The notes under the pieces: generated by a model
Told to the model about the DNA's origin: nothing
Seen by the model: only the letters and a program-made list of their open reading frames with translations
The model's database searches: none
Position numbers and translations under genes: made by a program
Part shown: positions 17,193 through 24,662 of the stretch, one piece after another
Layout of the letters: each line of letters begins with the position of its first letter
How positions within the stretch are numbered: position 1 is the stretch's first letter
Assembly: GCF_011742145.1 (NCBI RefSeq)
Contig: NZ_JAAQQU010000099.1
Coordinates: forward strand, 1-64,000
Reading direction: 5' to 3'
DNA from: Flavobacterium sp. J49
Lineage (GTDB): Bacteria; Bacteroidota; Bacteroidia; Flavobacteriales; Flavobacteriaceae
DNA length: 64,000 nt

Positions 17193-17951
17193 AATTATTT
17201 TCTTGATGACTCTCAGTCGATGGGTATGACGGTTTTGATCTGCATTGTAAATCCCCAAATGGTCGAGTCTGTCAATTCTGACTTTGCCGCTGGCGTGGAT
17301 GATGTAGTTGTTTTCCATCATGATGCCAACATGGATAATTTTGCCTTCATCGTTGTCAAAAAAAGCCAAATCACCGGGTTCACTTTCTTCAATAAAACTC
17401 AAGGCATCGCCCTGAGCAGATTGTTGTGACGCATCTCGCAATAGATGATAACCATTTAATTTGTAAACCATTTGGGTAAAACCGGAGCAGTCAATTCCAA
17501 AAGGTGTTTTGCCACCCCAAAGGTATGGGGCATTCAAATACATATAAGCTGTGGCAATCAAATCTGATTTTGCTTTTATGCCACTGGTTCGCATGCCTTC
17601 AAATTCAAAACCTTCAATGTTGATGTCATTGTGATTCAAAAAAGAAAGTGAAGCGCCTAACGGAATAGGTAAGAGCATGTTTTTGGCATTGGTTACATAT
17701 TCCACTAAATCAGAATTTAGAATGATTGCGTCTTTGGATAAATCTTTGAAGTTCTTTTCGGAGATGATTTGGTATTGCTTGGAATCAACCCAACCTTCAT
17801 AATCGTCGTATTGCAATTTGATTTTGGCCCACTGGTTTTGACTTTCCAAAACTTCAAAATGCTCACCAAACAAGACTTGAGAAACGATTTCGCTTCGATC
17901 ACTGGGTTCGGCTCGTAGAGGAATTATGGCAAGGTTACAAATGGCAAACAT
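17190..17951 (-). CDS. NlpC/P60 (C40) peptidase with N-terminal SH3-like domain
   Basis: A 253-residue cell-wall peptidase. The N-terminal third resembles a bacterial SH3 domain (PLRAEPSDRSE, then WAKIKLQYDDYEGWVD). The catalytic domain has Cys155 in GIDCSGFTQMVY, His207 in KIIHVGI and the third polar residue H219. Family members cleave the D-Glu to diamino acid bond of peptidoglycan stem peptides. No signal peptide is visible, so it may act on recycled muropeptides in the cytosol or use an unusual export route. It lies downstream of thiolase across a large AT-rich hairpin. Confidence 0.9.
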   Translation of the reverse strand: MFAICNLAIIPLRAEPSDRSEIVSQVLFGEHFEVLESQNQWAKIKLQYDDYEGWVDSKQYQIISEKNFKDLSKDAIILNSDLVEYVTNAKNMLLPIPLGASLSFLNHNDINIEGFEFEGMRTSGIKAKSDLIATAYMYLNAPYLWGGKTPFGIDCSGFTQMVYKLNGYHLLRDASQQSAQGDALSFIEESEPGDLAFFDNDEGKIIHVGIMMENNYIIHASGKVRIDRLDHLGIYNADQNRHTHRLRVIKKII

Positions 17952-17959
17952 CTAAATCA

Positions 17960-18028
17960 ATTATGAATTATTAATTACGAATTATGAATTAATCAAACCG
18001 TAATTCATAATTCGTAATTCGTAATTAT
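17960..18028. repeat. Paired heptamer arrays forming a perfect 17-bp hairpin
   Basis: Left arm: ATTATGA, ATTATTA, ATTACGA, ATTATGA, ATTAATC (17960-17994). Right arm: TAATTCA, TAATTCG, TAATTCG, TAATTAT (18001-18028). Bases 17975-17991 pair perfectly with 18001-18017 around a nine-base loop. It lies between the thiolase stop and the NlpC/P60 start and could end the thiolase transcript, but it lacks a GC-rich stem. Confidence 0.75.
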
Positions 18029-18029
18029 T

Positions 18030-19208
18030 TTAAATTCTTTCTATTACTATGGCAGAAGCACCACCACCACCATTACAGATAGCTGCAGCACCAATCTTAG
18101 CATTATTTTGTTCCAAAACGTTAATCAAAGTTACAATGATTCTTGCTCCTGAACATCCCAGAGGATGGCCTAACGAAACGGCACCACCGTTAACATTTAC
18201 TTTGTTATTGTCTAATCCTAAGATTTTGGCGTTCGCCAAACCAACAACAGAAAATGCTTCGTTGAATTCGAAATAATCAACATCTGCTATTGACAAACCG
18301 GCTTTGTTTAAAGCGATAGGCAATGCTTTTGCCGGAGTAGTGGTGAACCATTTTGGTTCTTGTGCTGCATCGGCGTATGATTTGATGTAAGCCAAAGGTT
18401 TTAGACCTAGAGCCTGAGCTTTTTCTTCACTCATTAAAACTAAAGCAGCTGCTCCGTCATTGATGGTTGAAGCATTGGCAGCGGTTACAGTTCCGTCTTT
18501 AGTAAATACGGCATTTAACGTAGGGATTTTGTCCAATTTTACATTGGTGTATTCTTCATCTTTAGAGAAAATAATCGGTTCGCCACGGCGTTGCGGAATT
18601 TCAACCGGAACTACTTCATTGTCAAATTTTCCTTCAGACCAAGCTTTAGCCGAACGCTCATAAGATTGAATCGCAAAGGCATCTTGTTCTTCTCTGGAAA
18701 TTTTATATTCTGAAGCACACAAATCGGCACAAACACCCATGGCGTTTCCATCGTAAGCATCGGTCAAACCATCTTTTTGCATACCATCAACCATAGTGGT
18801 TGGACCAAACTTCACACCGTTTCTCAAATGAACATAATGTGGAATCAAACTCATGTTTTCCATACCACCTGCCACTACGATTTCGGCGTCACCGCTCATG
18901 ATGGCTTGTGCGCCTTGCATCACGGCTTTCATACCCGAGGCACATACTTTATTGACGGTTGTTGTTGGAACAGTATTCGGTAAACCGGCAAAAATGGCCG
19001 CTTGAGTAGCCGGAGCCTGCCCAACGCCTGCCTGGACTACATTACCCATTAAAACTTCGTCTACTAAGTTGGGATCTAAATTGATTTTATTTAGCGCCCC
19101 TTTGATGGCAACGGCGCCTAATTGTGTCGCAGTAACAGTCGATAAACTCCCCATAAAACTTCCGATAGGGGTTCTGACAGCTGATACGATAACTACTTTT
19201 TTACTCAT
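18030..19208 (-). CDS. Acetyl-CoA C-acetyltransferase / thiolase
   Basis: A 392-residue thiolase with the complete catalytic set: nucleophile Cys89 in NKVCASGMKA, His348 in SLGHPLGCSG and Cys378 in CNGGGG. The length and GGMENMS block fit the biosynthetic/acetoacetyl-CoA thiolase group, which joins or splits acetyl-CoA units; degradative use in fatty acid or amino acid breakdown is equally possible. The frame stays open to 19304, but MSKKVVIVSAVRTP is the conserved family start, so 19208 is used. It is monocistronic by appearance. Confidence 0.94.
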   Translation of the reverse strand: MSKKVVIVSAVRTPIGSFMGSLSTVTATQLGAVAIKGALNKINLDPNLVDEVLMGNVVQAGVGQAPATQAAIFAGLPNTVPTTTVNKVCASGMKAVMQGAQAIMSGDAEIVVAGGMENMSLIPHYVHLRNGVKFGPTTMVDGMQKDGLTDAYDGNAMGVCADLCASEYKISREEQDAFAIQSYERSAKAWSEGKFDNEVVPVEIPQRRGEPIIFSKDEEYTNVKLDKIPTLNAVFTKDGTVTAANASTINDGAAALVLMSEEKAQALGLKPLAYIKSYADAAQEPKWFTTTPAKALPIALNKAGLSIADVDYFEFNEAFSVVGLANAKILGLDNNKVNVNGGAVSLGHPLGCSGARIIVTLINVLEQNNAKIGAAAICNGGGGASAIVIERI

Positions 19209-19452
19209 GATAATATGCTTGTTTTGTTGTTTGTTTTTTGCTTCGGCATTAATGTTAAGTCTGTTTTGCCGAATGTCCACAGGACATTCTCCTCTTAATA
19301 TCAAATGTATTGCAAAACTAATCTTTTCTTGGAAAATTAATGAATTTGTGTCATAATAAATGTTGATTTGAGAATAAATAAAGAAATCTTATTTTCTACT
19401 TGATTGAAAGAGAAGCGGTTTTAATTAAAATTTAAAAAAAGAAATGAAATAG
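19209..19452. other. Gene-free stretch upstream of thiolase and the tRNA cluster
   Basis: About 240 AT-rich bases between two divergent transcription units. I see a small hairpin GAATGTCC-ACA-GGACATTC near 19273-19291 and no credible reading frame. The promoter of the thiolase gene presumably lies here, but I could not fix it. Confidence 0.5.
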
Positions 19453-19483
19453 TTGTAAATTATAGAATGATAAATTACATTTG
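19453..19483 (+). promoter_or_regulatory. Promoter of the tRNA cluster
   Basis: TTG at 19453-19455, a 20-base spacer and TACATTTG at 19476-19483 match the Bacteroidota sigma-A type consensus (TTG, 17-23 bases, TAnnTTTG). The first tRNA starts 43 bases after the -10. Confidence 0.65.
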
Positions 19484-19526
19484 CAACCGCTTAAAGAAAA
19501 TGTTCTTAAACAAAATTGAAAATTTA

Positions 19527-19610
19527 GGAGAGGTGCCGGAGTGGTAACGGAGCAGATTGCTAATCTGTCGACGGGTAACCGTCGCCAGGGTTCGAGTCCC
19601 TGTCTCTCCG
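19527..19610 (+). tRNA. tRNA-Ser(GCT)
   Basis: An 84-base class II tRNA. The acceptor stem GGAGAGG pairs with TCTCTCC, the anticodon GCT is at 19559-19561, a long variable arm (GACGGGTAACCGTC) is present and the T loop is GTTCGAGTC. CCA is not encoded. First of three tRNAs in one unit. Confidence 0.95.
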
Positions 19611-19614
19611 CTCT

Positions 19615-19689
19615 CGGGGTGTAGCGTAGCCCGGTTATCGCGCCTGGTTTGGGACCAGGAGGTCGCAGGTTCGAATCCTGCCACCCCGA
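19615..19689 (+). tRNA. tRNA-Pro(TGG)
   Basis: A 75-base tRNA. The acceptor stem CGGGGTG pairs with CACCCCG, the anticodon stem CCTGG/CCAGG holds the loop TTTGGGA with anticodon TGG, and the T arm has GGTTCGAATCC. It begins four bases after tRNA-Ser. Confidence 0.95.
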
Positions 19690-19716
19690 CAATTTTCAAG
19701 ACATTTTTTTTAGCAT

Positions 19717-19790
19717 GGTTCCATAGCTCAGCTGGATAGAGCAACTGCCTTCTAAGCAGTAGGTCGAAGGTTCGAATCCTTCTGGGATCA
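19717..19790 (+). tRNA. tRNA-Arg(TCT)
   Basis: A 74-base tRNA. The acceptor stem GGTTCCA pairs with TGGGATC with two G-T wobbles, the anticodon stem ACTGC/GCAGT holds CTTCTAA with anticodon TCT, and the T arm is GGTTCGAATCC. Last of the cluster. Confidence 0.93.
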
Positions 19791-19811
19791 CAAATGAATT
19801 CATTCAAACAG

Positions 19812-19843
19812 AAAAAATGACAAGTTTACTTGATCATTTTTTT
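19812..19843 (+). terminator. Terminator of the tRNA cluster
   Basis: ATGA-CAAGT, loop TT, ACTTG-A-TCAT, then seven T. One bulged A; the T tract is strong. Confidence 0.7.
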
Positions 19844-19858
19844 GTTTTTAAGAAATTA

Positions 19859-19900
19859 TCAAAGCGGAGCTTTGAAGGATGTTGCGCAGCAAAAATCCTT
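19859..19900. repeat. Double-hairpin intergenic element
   Basis: Two adjacent hairpins: TCAAAGC-GGA-GCTTTGA (19859-19875), then AAGGAT-G-TTGC-GCA-GCAA-AA-ATCCTT (19875-19900). It sits between two terminators downstream of the tRNAs, outside any gene. From memory it resembles a repeat seen between genes in flavobacteria. Confidence 0.55.
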
Positions 19901-19915
19901 GTGTGATTAAAAGAT

Positions 19916-19943
19916 AAACCACTGAGAAATCAGTGGTTTTTTT
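19916..19943. terminator. Second hairpin terminator before the DUF3810 gene
   Basis: AAACCACTGA, loop GAAA, TCAGTGGTTT, then a T run: a perfect 10-bp stem. It can end transcripts from both the tRNA side and the DUF3810 gene. Confidence 0.8.
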
Positions 19944-19959
19944 ATTCCATTATGCTTTG

Positions 19960-21021
19960 TTATTTTATTTCCTTGTCTTTATAGTAATTGATGAGCAAAT
20001 CCACAAACTTACTATAACTGTCAATGCCATCTTCTTGTTGATTCGACTTCAAATATTGGTCATAAAAAGCGTGAAAAGCTTTGTCAATTATGGTGTCATA
20101 TTGCTTCCAAAAGGTTTCGCTTTCTTTGTAATTTTCCAAAATTCCCGGATTGATTTTGACTTTTAAACGGTTGAATTCTTTTTCATTTTTCATTCCTATA
20201 TTCGACATACAATAGCGTAAAGCACTTGTCAAAGCGGAATATTGAAAATACAAATCCTCATTTTTAACACCAGCCATAAATCCTATAAAATTACATTCGC
20301 TTTCGCTACCAAAGCCTATTTGGTGTGCCATTTCGTGACAAACGACATTTGGGAAACCATACATCGGTAACTTGTCATTGACTTGTGCTTCATTGGTAAA
20401 CGGATTCAAATAGCCACCAAACCCCATATAAGTCAGTGGTAAACTCATCAAGGATTTCTTTTTGCTTGGGGTTTCATATTTGAAAACAGGATACTGTTTG
20501 GCCAAATGATCATAACCATTTTGTGTTAATTTAAAGACACTGTCTTGCGAATACGGATTGACCACTTTTTTAGTGCTGTCTTTGGTTATGGCCAATTGTA
20601 CTTCGTTGGTTTTGATAATCAGTTTTTCCGTAAAAGCGACCAATTCTTTTTCAGTGTATTCTCTTTTGATACTCATTTTTTCGAAAAGCGGTACACGGTA
20701 ATAGTTGAAAGCCCAAAGAAAGTGAAAGATAAAATACATTACCGAAACAAAACTTAAAGAAGCCCAAATCTTGTCTTTCCAATTCAGTTTTCGATTCTTG
20801 TAAAACCAGTAAATACAATAGATAATGGTAATTCCGTAAATAATATCGCCTACTGAAAAAGGAATTTTGCCCAACATCGTTCTGGAAAAACGCGAAATCA
20901 AAACGTACAATCCATTACTGTAAAAATGTTCTACCGTTTCCGGAAAAAAGGCGAGGATTTTCAGAAAGAGTATCTGAATTACTAAAAATAAAGGAAGTAT
21001 ATGTTTGCGTTTCAAAGTCAA
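19960..21021 (-). CDS. DUF3810 family membrane protein with HExxH zinc motif
   Basis: A 353-residue protein with about three N-terminal membrane helices (residues 8-26, 55-74 and 88-106) followed by a soluble domain. The soluble part carries HEMAH at 229-233 followed by E240/E242 in GSESECNF, the layout of a zinc metallopeptidase. The family is known only as DUF3810. The likely role is a membrane-bound metalloprotease, but no substrate is known. It is transcribed alone and is divergent from pepD, with a repeat-filled 219-base gap between them. Confidence 0.85.
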   Translation of the reverse strand: MTLKRKHILPLFLVIQILFLKILAFFPETVEHFYSNGLYVLISRFSRTMLGKIPFSVGDIIYGITIIYCIYWFYKNRKLNWKDKIWASLSFVSVMYFIFHFLWAFNYYRVPLFEKMSIKREYTEKELVAFTEKLIIKTNEVQLAITKDSTKKVVNPYSQDSVFKLTQNGYDHLAKQYPVFKYETPSKKKSLMSLPLTYMGFGGYLNPFTNEAQVNDKLPMYGFPNVVCHEMAHQIGFGSESECNFIGFMAGVKNEDLYFQYSALTSALRYCMSNIGMKNEKEFNRLKVKINPGILENYKESETFWKQYDTIIDKAFHAFYDQYLKSNQQEDGIDSYSKFVDLLINYYKDKEIK

Positions 21022-21058
21022 TTTTTAAAAATGTAAATATAATCACAATTTGCACAAT

Positions 21059-21194
21059 CGTCAATTCGAGTGTTTTTTATGTAATAAAAAATGTATCGAG
21101 AATAGTTTTGAAGATGAAATGTTCTTGATTAGCTTTGCTCAGTTCGGCTAAAAGCCTCGTGTCAATTTTCTGTCGAAAATCACTCGAACTGACG
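21059..21194. repeat. 136-bp element with 14-bp terminal inverted repeats
   Basis: The left end CGTCAATTCGAGTG (21059-21072) and right end CACTCGAACTGACG (21181-21194) are inverted copies with one mismatch. The interior holds TGTATCGAGAATAG and a second short inverted motif, and no reading frame. It resembles a non-coding mobile or RNA-hairpin element. It lies between the divergent DUF3810 and pepD genes. Confidence 0.65.
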
Positions 21195-21197
21195 ACG

Positions 21198-21237
21198 CAA
21201 CTTTGTAACTTTGCTACTTTGAAACTAACAAACTAAA
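21198..21237 (+). repeat. Octamer tandem array before pepD
   Basis: Five consecutive 8-mers: CAACTTTG, TAACTTTG, CTACTTTG, AAACTAAC, AAACTAAA. The second unit is itself a perfect TAnnTTTG -10 (21206-21213). The array ends three bases before the pepD ATG. Confidence 0.6.
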
Positions 21238-21240
21238 TAA

Positions 21241-22704
21241 ATGAGCCAAGAAATTAGAAACCTTGAACCCAAAGCACTTTGGAACAAGTTTGCCGATTTA
21301 AATGCGGTGCCTCGTCCGTCCAAAAAAGAGGAACGCGTGATTGAATTCATGAAAAACTTTGGAAACAGTTTGGGATTGGAAACTTTTGAAGATGACATCC
21401 GAAACGTAATCATCCGCAAACCGGCTACTCCGGGCATGGAAAGCCGTAAAACCATTGTCTTACAAGGGCATTTGGATATGGTTCACCAAAAAAATAACGA
21501 CACCGTTTTTGATTTTTTGACCCAAGGCATCGACATGTATGTGGATGGTGATTGGGTTCGTGCTAAAGGAACGACGCTTGGCGCTGACAACGGTTTAGGT
21601 GTTGCGGCTATCATGGCGGTTTTGGAGAGCAAAGACATTCCGCATCCTGCGATTGACGCACTTTTCACGATTGACGAAGAAACCGGAATGACCGGCGCTT
21701 TGAATTTAAAAGGCGGTATTTTAAAAGGAGAAATTTTGTTGAATTTAGATACCGAAGAAGACGATGAAATTGATATCGGCTGTGCCGGTGGAATTGACGT
21801 TACAGCTACCAGAAGCTATACTGAAGAAGAAACGCCTGAAGGTTCGGTAGGTTACACCATTACCGTAAAAGGTTTGAATGGTGGGCATTCGGGAATGGAT
21901 ATCCATAAAGGTTTAGGAAATGCCAATAAAATCATGAACCGTTTGTTATTTGACGGTTTCGAAAATTTTGGACTTCAAATTGCCGAAATCAGTGGTGGAA
22001 GTTTGCGCAATGCGATTCCTCGTGAAAGTGTGGCCAAAGTAATCGTGGCCGGTATGTATGACGAAGCGTTTGTATTTGACATGCAAGAAATCATCAACGA
22101 TATTAAAACCGAATTCAAAACCATGGAACCCAAACTTGAGATTGAAATCGTAAAAAGCGATTTGCCTTCTAAAGTGATGGATTTGGGTGTTCAAGAAGGT
22201 TTGTTGCGTTCGATTTATGCCGCGCACAATGGTGTTTACCGTATGAGTGCTGACATGGCTGATTTAGTGGAAACCTCTAATAATATCGCTCGTGTGATTG
22301 TAAAAGAAGGTCAAATTTCAATTCAGAACTTGACACGTTCCTCTGTAGAGACTTCTAAAATGGATTTGGCCAATGCGCTGCGTTCGGCGTATGAATTGTT
22401 TGGTTGTGAAGTTGAATTCTCAGGCAGTTATCCGGGCTGGACTCCGAATGTTAATTCTGAAATCTTAGACGTTTTGGTTAATATTTACGAAAAGCAAAAT
22501 GGCAGCAAACCCAATGTAGTGGCTTGTCACGCCGGATTAGAATGTGGTATTTTAGGAACCAATTATCCGGGTATGGATATGATTTCTTTTGGGCCTACGA
22601 TTCACGGTGCTCACAGTCCTGATGAAAGAGCTTCGATTAAATCTTCACAGAAGTTTTGGAAGTTTTTCTTGGAGATTTTGGCGAATATACCAGAGAAAAA
22701 ATAG
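21241..22704 (+). CDS. pepD: Aminoacyl-histidine dipeptidase (peptidase D, M20 family)
   Basis: A 487-residue cytosolic metallodipeptidase. The two-zinc site of the M20 family is visible: H77 and D79 in GHLDMVH, the bridging D116 in LGADNGLG and the catalytic pair E146/E147 in IDEETGM. The opening MSQEIRNLEPKALWNKF and the GHSGMDIHKG block in the dimerisation lid are typical PepD features. It cleaves dipeptides such as carnosine and other Xaa-His substrates. The stop codon lies inside a heptamer array and is followed by a terminator. Confidence 0.94.
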   Translation: MSQEIRNLEPKALWNKFADLNAVPRPSKKEERVIEFMKNFGNSLGLETFEDDIRNVIIRKPATPGMESRKTIVLQGHLDMVHQKNNDTVFDFLTQGIDMYVDGDWVRAKGTTLGADNGLGVAAIMAVLESKDIPHPAIDALFTIDEETGMTGALNLKGGILKGEILLNLDTEEDDEIDIGCAGGIDVTATRSYTEEETPEGSVGYTITVKGLNGGHSGMDIHKGLGNANKIMNRLLFDGFENFGLQIAEISGGSLRNAIPRESVAKVIVAGMYDEAFVFDMQEIINDIKTEFKTMEPKLEIEIVKSDLPSKVMDLGVQEGLLRSIYAAHNGVYRMSADMADLVETSNNIARVIVKEGQISIQNLTRSSVETSKMDLANALRSAYELFGCEVEFSGSYPGWTPNVNSEILDVLVNIYEKQNGSKPNVVACHAGLECGILGTNYPGMDMISFGPTIHGAHSPDERASIKSSQKFWKFFLEILANIPEKK

Positions 22705-22735
22705 AGTATAGAATATAGAAAATAGAAAATAGAAA
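22701..22735 (+). repeat. Heptamer tandem array at the pepD stop
   Basis: Five exact 7-mers in a row: ATAGAGT, ATAGAAT, then ATAGAAA three times. The pepD stop TAG (22702-22704) is in the first unit. Confidence 0.75.
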
Positions 22736-22763
22736 CCTCGTTTAGCCATAGACGAGGTTTTTT
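22733..22763. terminator. Terminator between pepD and the AraC gene
   Basis: AAACCTCGT, ten-base loop, ACGAGGTTT and then TTT; shared by two convergent genes. Confidence 0.82.
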
Positions 22764-23625
22764 AGTTTAGTTTTTTTCGGAACTCACTCGGCGTCATTCC
22801 GGTTTGCTTTTTGAATAATCGAGTGAAATAAGAATAATTTTCAAATCCCAATATATCAGCAACTTGATTTATCGTTTTTGAAGCATTGGTTAAAAGTCTC
22901 TTGGCTTCTAAAATGACTCGATTTGTAATTAATTCTGTTACGGTTTGGTTTAAAATATCTTTGCAAATTCGATTTAAATGTTTCAAGGTGATGCTCATTT
23001 TATCTGCATAAAACGACGGTGACTTTTCGGTTTTAAAATGCTGTTCCAAAAGTTGTTCAAGCTGATGAATTTTGTAATTATAAGAATGTGATTTATGATT
23101 TGCTGTAGAAAGGTATTTTCGGGAGATTTCGATATGAATGCTATCGAGTAGGTTTAATAGTTTGTCTTCTTTTCTTTGATTGTTGTTTTGGCTTTCGGCT
23201 ATCATCAAATCGAAATAGGGTAGAATAGAGGCTAATTCACCGATTTCAAAAACGATTTCCGGTTGGTTCATCACCGATTGGTAAAAAGGATAGTCTTCAA
23301 TTTTTTTGTTGCCAAAATAGAGGTTGTAAATTTCCTGTGCGTAAAAGAAAATATATCCCTCAATGTCTTCGGATAATTGCCAGTGGTGTATTTGTCCGGG
23401 TTGGAGTACAAACAAGCTTCCGGGTTTGATGTCATAACGAGTGAAATCAATTTCGTGTGTGCCGCTGCCATTCGTAAATAAAACCAACAAATAAAAGTTG
23501 TGTCGATGCGGTTTTTCTATAAAACTGTGGGCTTTCAAATGGTTTTTGAAAGTGTTGATGTACAACTCTTTTTTGCCCAAATCGGCTTTAAAATGGTCAA
23601 TATTGTAAATCGGATGTTTTTTCAA
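22762..23625 (-). CDS. AraC-family transcriptional regulator with cupin sensor
   Basis: A 287-residue regulator. Residues ~30-110 form a cupin-like ligand domain (HRHNFYLLVLFTNGSG, then PGSLFVLQPGQIHHW). The C-terminal ~100 residues contain two helix-turn-helix motifs, with KTINQVADILGFENYSYFTRLFKKQTGMTPSEFRK as the conserved second half. It probably activates a catabolic or uptake gene in response to a small molecule. It is divergent from the DUF983 gene; the siderophore genes lie just beyond, but I see no proof that it controls them. Confidence 0.9.
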   Translation of the reverse strand: MKKHPIYNIDHFKADLGKKELYINTFKNHLKAHSFIEKPHRHNFYLLVLFTNGSGTHEIDFTRYDIKPGSLFVLQPGQIHHWQLSEDIEGYIFFYAQEIYNLYFGNKKIEDYPFYQSVMNQPEIVFEIGELASILPYFDLMIAESQNNNQRKEDKLLNLLDSIHIEISRKYLSTANHKSHSYNYKIHQLEQLLEQHFKTEKSPSFYADKMSITLKHLNRICKDILNQTVTELITNRVILEAKRLLTNASKTINQVADILGFENYSYFTRLFKKQTGMTPSEFRKKLN

Positions 23626-23707
23626 AATGTCTTTATTGTGCTATTATTAGCGAAGATACTAAACAATTGATTGCCATAATCCTTTTACCTTTGCCTAAAA
23701 ATAAATC

Positions 23708-24070
23708 ATGCTAAGTAGTTTATACCATATTTTCAGAAATGAGTGTCCTAATTGTCACAAAGGCAAAGTCTTTGCTGATAAGAGTTTCTTCTTTAGTTTT
23801 GGGTTTCCCAAAATGCATGAACACTGCAGCCATTGTCATTTCAAGTTCGAAAAAGAACCGGGTTATTTTTTTGGCGCCATGTTCGTCAATTATGGTTTGA
23901 CTGTAGGGCAAGGCATTATTACTTATCTTATCGCAAGTCCGTTTTTTGACAAAACTTTCGATTTGAGAATCATCCCCATTATCGCTGTTGTTATTGTATT
24001 GCTAAGTTGTTTCAACATTCGGCTGTCGAGGATGATATGGATTTATATGTTTAAGAATTATTCGATGTAA
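23708..24070 (+). CDS. DUF983 membrane protein with two CxxC zinc-type motifs
   Basis: A 120-residue protein of the DUF983 family. The N-terminal half has two CxxC pairs, C13/C16 (CPNC) and C40/C43 (CSHC), predicted to hold one zinc; the FEKEPGYFFGAMFVNYG block that follows is the family signature. Two hydrophobic helices occupy about residues 58-77 and 87-104. Cellular role is unknown. It stands alone and converges on the iron-uptake block, sharing a terminator. Confidence 0.88.
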   Translation: MLSSLYHIFRNECPNCHKGKVFADKSFFFSFGFPKMHEHCSHCHFKFEKEPGYFFGAMFVNYGLTVGQGIITYLIASPFFDKTFDLRIIPIIAVVIVLLSCFNIRLSRMIWIYMFKNYSM

Positions 24071-24073
24071 AAT

Positions 24074-24102
24074 AAAAAAGCTCCCAAGAAAGGGAGCTTT
24101 TC
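24074..24102. terminator. Terminator between DUF983 and the PepSY gene
   Basis: AAGCTCCC, loop AAGAAA, GGGAGCTTTT with an A run upstream; usable in both directions. Confidence 0.85.
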
Positions 24103-24110
24103 GCATCTTA

Positions 24111-24659
24111 TTAACCCAATAAGAATAAAAACAACAGTGGGAAAAGTAACCCGGCGATGGCCAGTTTCCAACCCCTGCGTTTAAAGGTAAACTTCCCGGC
24201 CGGAATCATAATCGCGCCCGTGATAGCTATAGTTATCAATGATATTCCAAAAATGTCTGAATAATAAATCCACCAATTGGAGGTGTTTTTGTGCAGCTTC
24301 ATCATGTGACTGATCAATGGTGTTTTTTGGAAAGAAACAATTTCGCCTTTTCCGGTTGTCATGTCGATTTCAACATCGTGTTTTTCGAAAGAAATTTTAA
24401 ATTTTCCTTCTTTTACATTATGACGTCTGATTTTATCCTCAATCCCGAGAGTTTTACCTAAGGAATCGGCAAAAGGCTCGCTGATTTTGTCTTCGGATGG
24501 TAATTTTACCTCGATGGCTTTGGTTTCTACCGTATATTTTTCGGGATGCCAACTTTCTCTGTGGTTCATCATAATCCCCGAAAAGGCAAACGAAACAATT
24601 AATCCTATGTAAAAATATCCTAAGTCGCGGTGCAAATTTCTGATGGTGGTTTGCTTCAT
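24111..24659 (-). CDS. PepSY-associated membrane protein, short form
   Basis: A 182-residue membrane protein: one helix near the N-terminus (YFYIGLIVSFAFSGIMMNHR), a periplasmic PepSY-like stretch (residues ~35-105) and two further helices near 130-180. WWIYYSDIFGISLITIAITGAIM resembles the PepSY_TM family linked to iron acquisition. It starts only three bases after the stop of the TonB receptor gene, so the two form an operon. A likely role is in inner-membrane handling of a ferric siderophore, perhaps reduction, but this is inferred from position. Confidence 0.82.
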   Translation of the reverse strand: MKQTTIRNLHRDLGYFYIGLIVSFAFSGIMMNHRESWHPEKYTVETKAIEVKLPSEDKISEPFADSLGKTLGIEDKIRRHNVKEGKFKISFEKHDVEIDMTTGKGEIVSFQKTPLISHMMKLHKNTSNWWIYYSDIFGISLITIAITGAIMIPAGKFTFKRRGWKLAIAGLLFPLLFLFLLG

Positions 24660-24662
24660 TTT

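Noticed and set aside
19432..19807. Two overlapping minus-strand frames across the tRNA cluster (beginning MSGWQDSNLRPPGPKPGA and MNEFICDPRRIRTFDLL)
   Set aside because: They are antisense translations of the three tRNA genes. Such frames are a known source of false proteins in databases.
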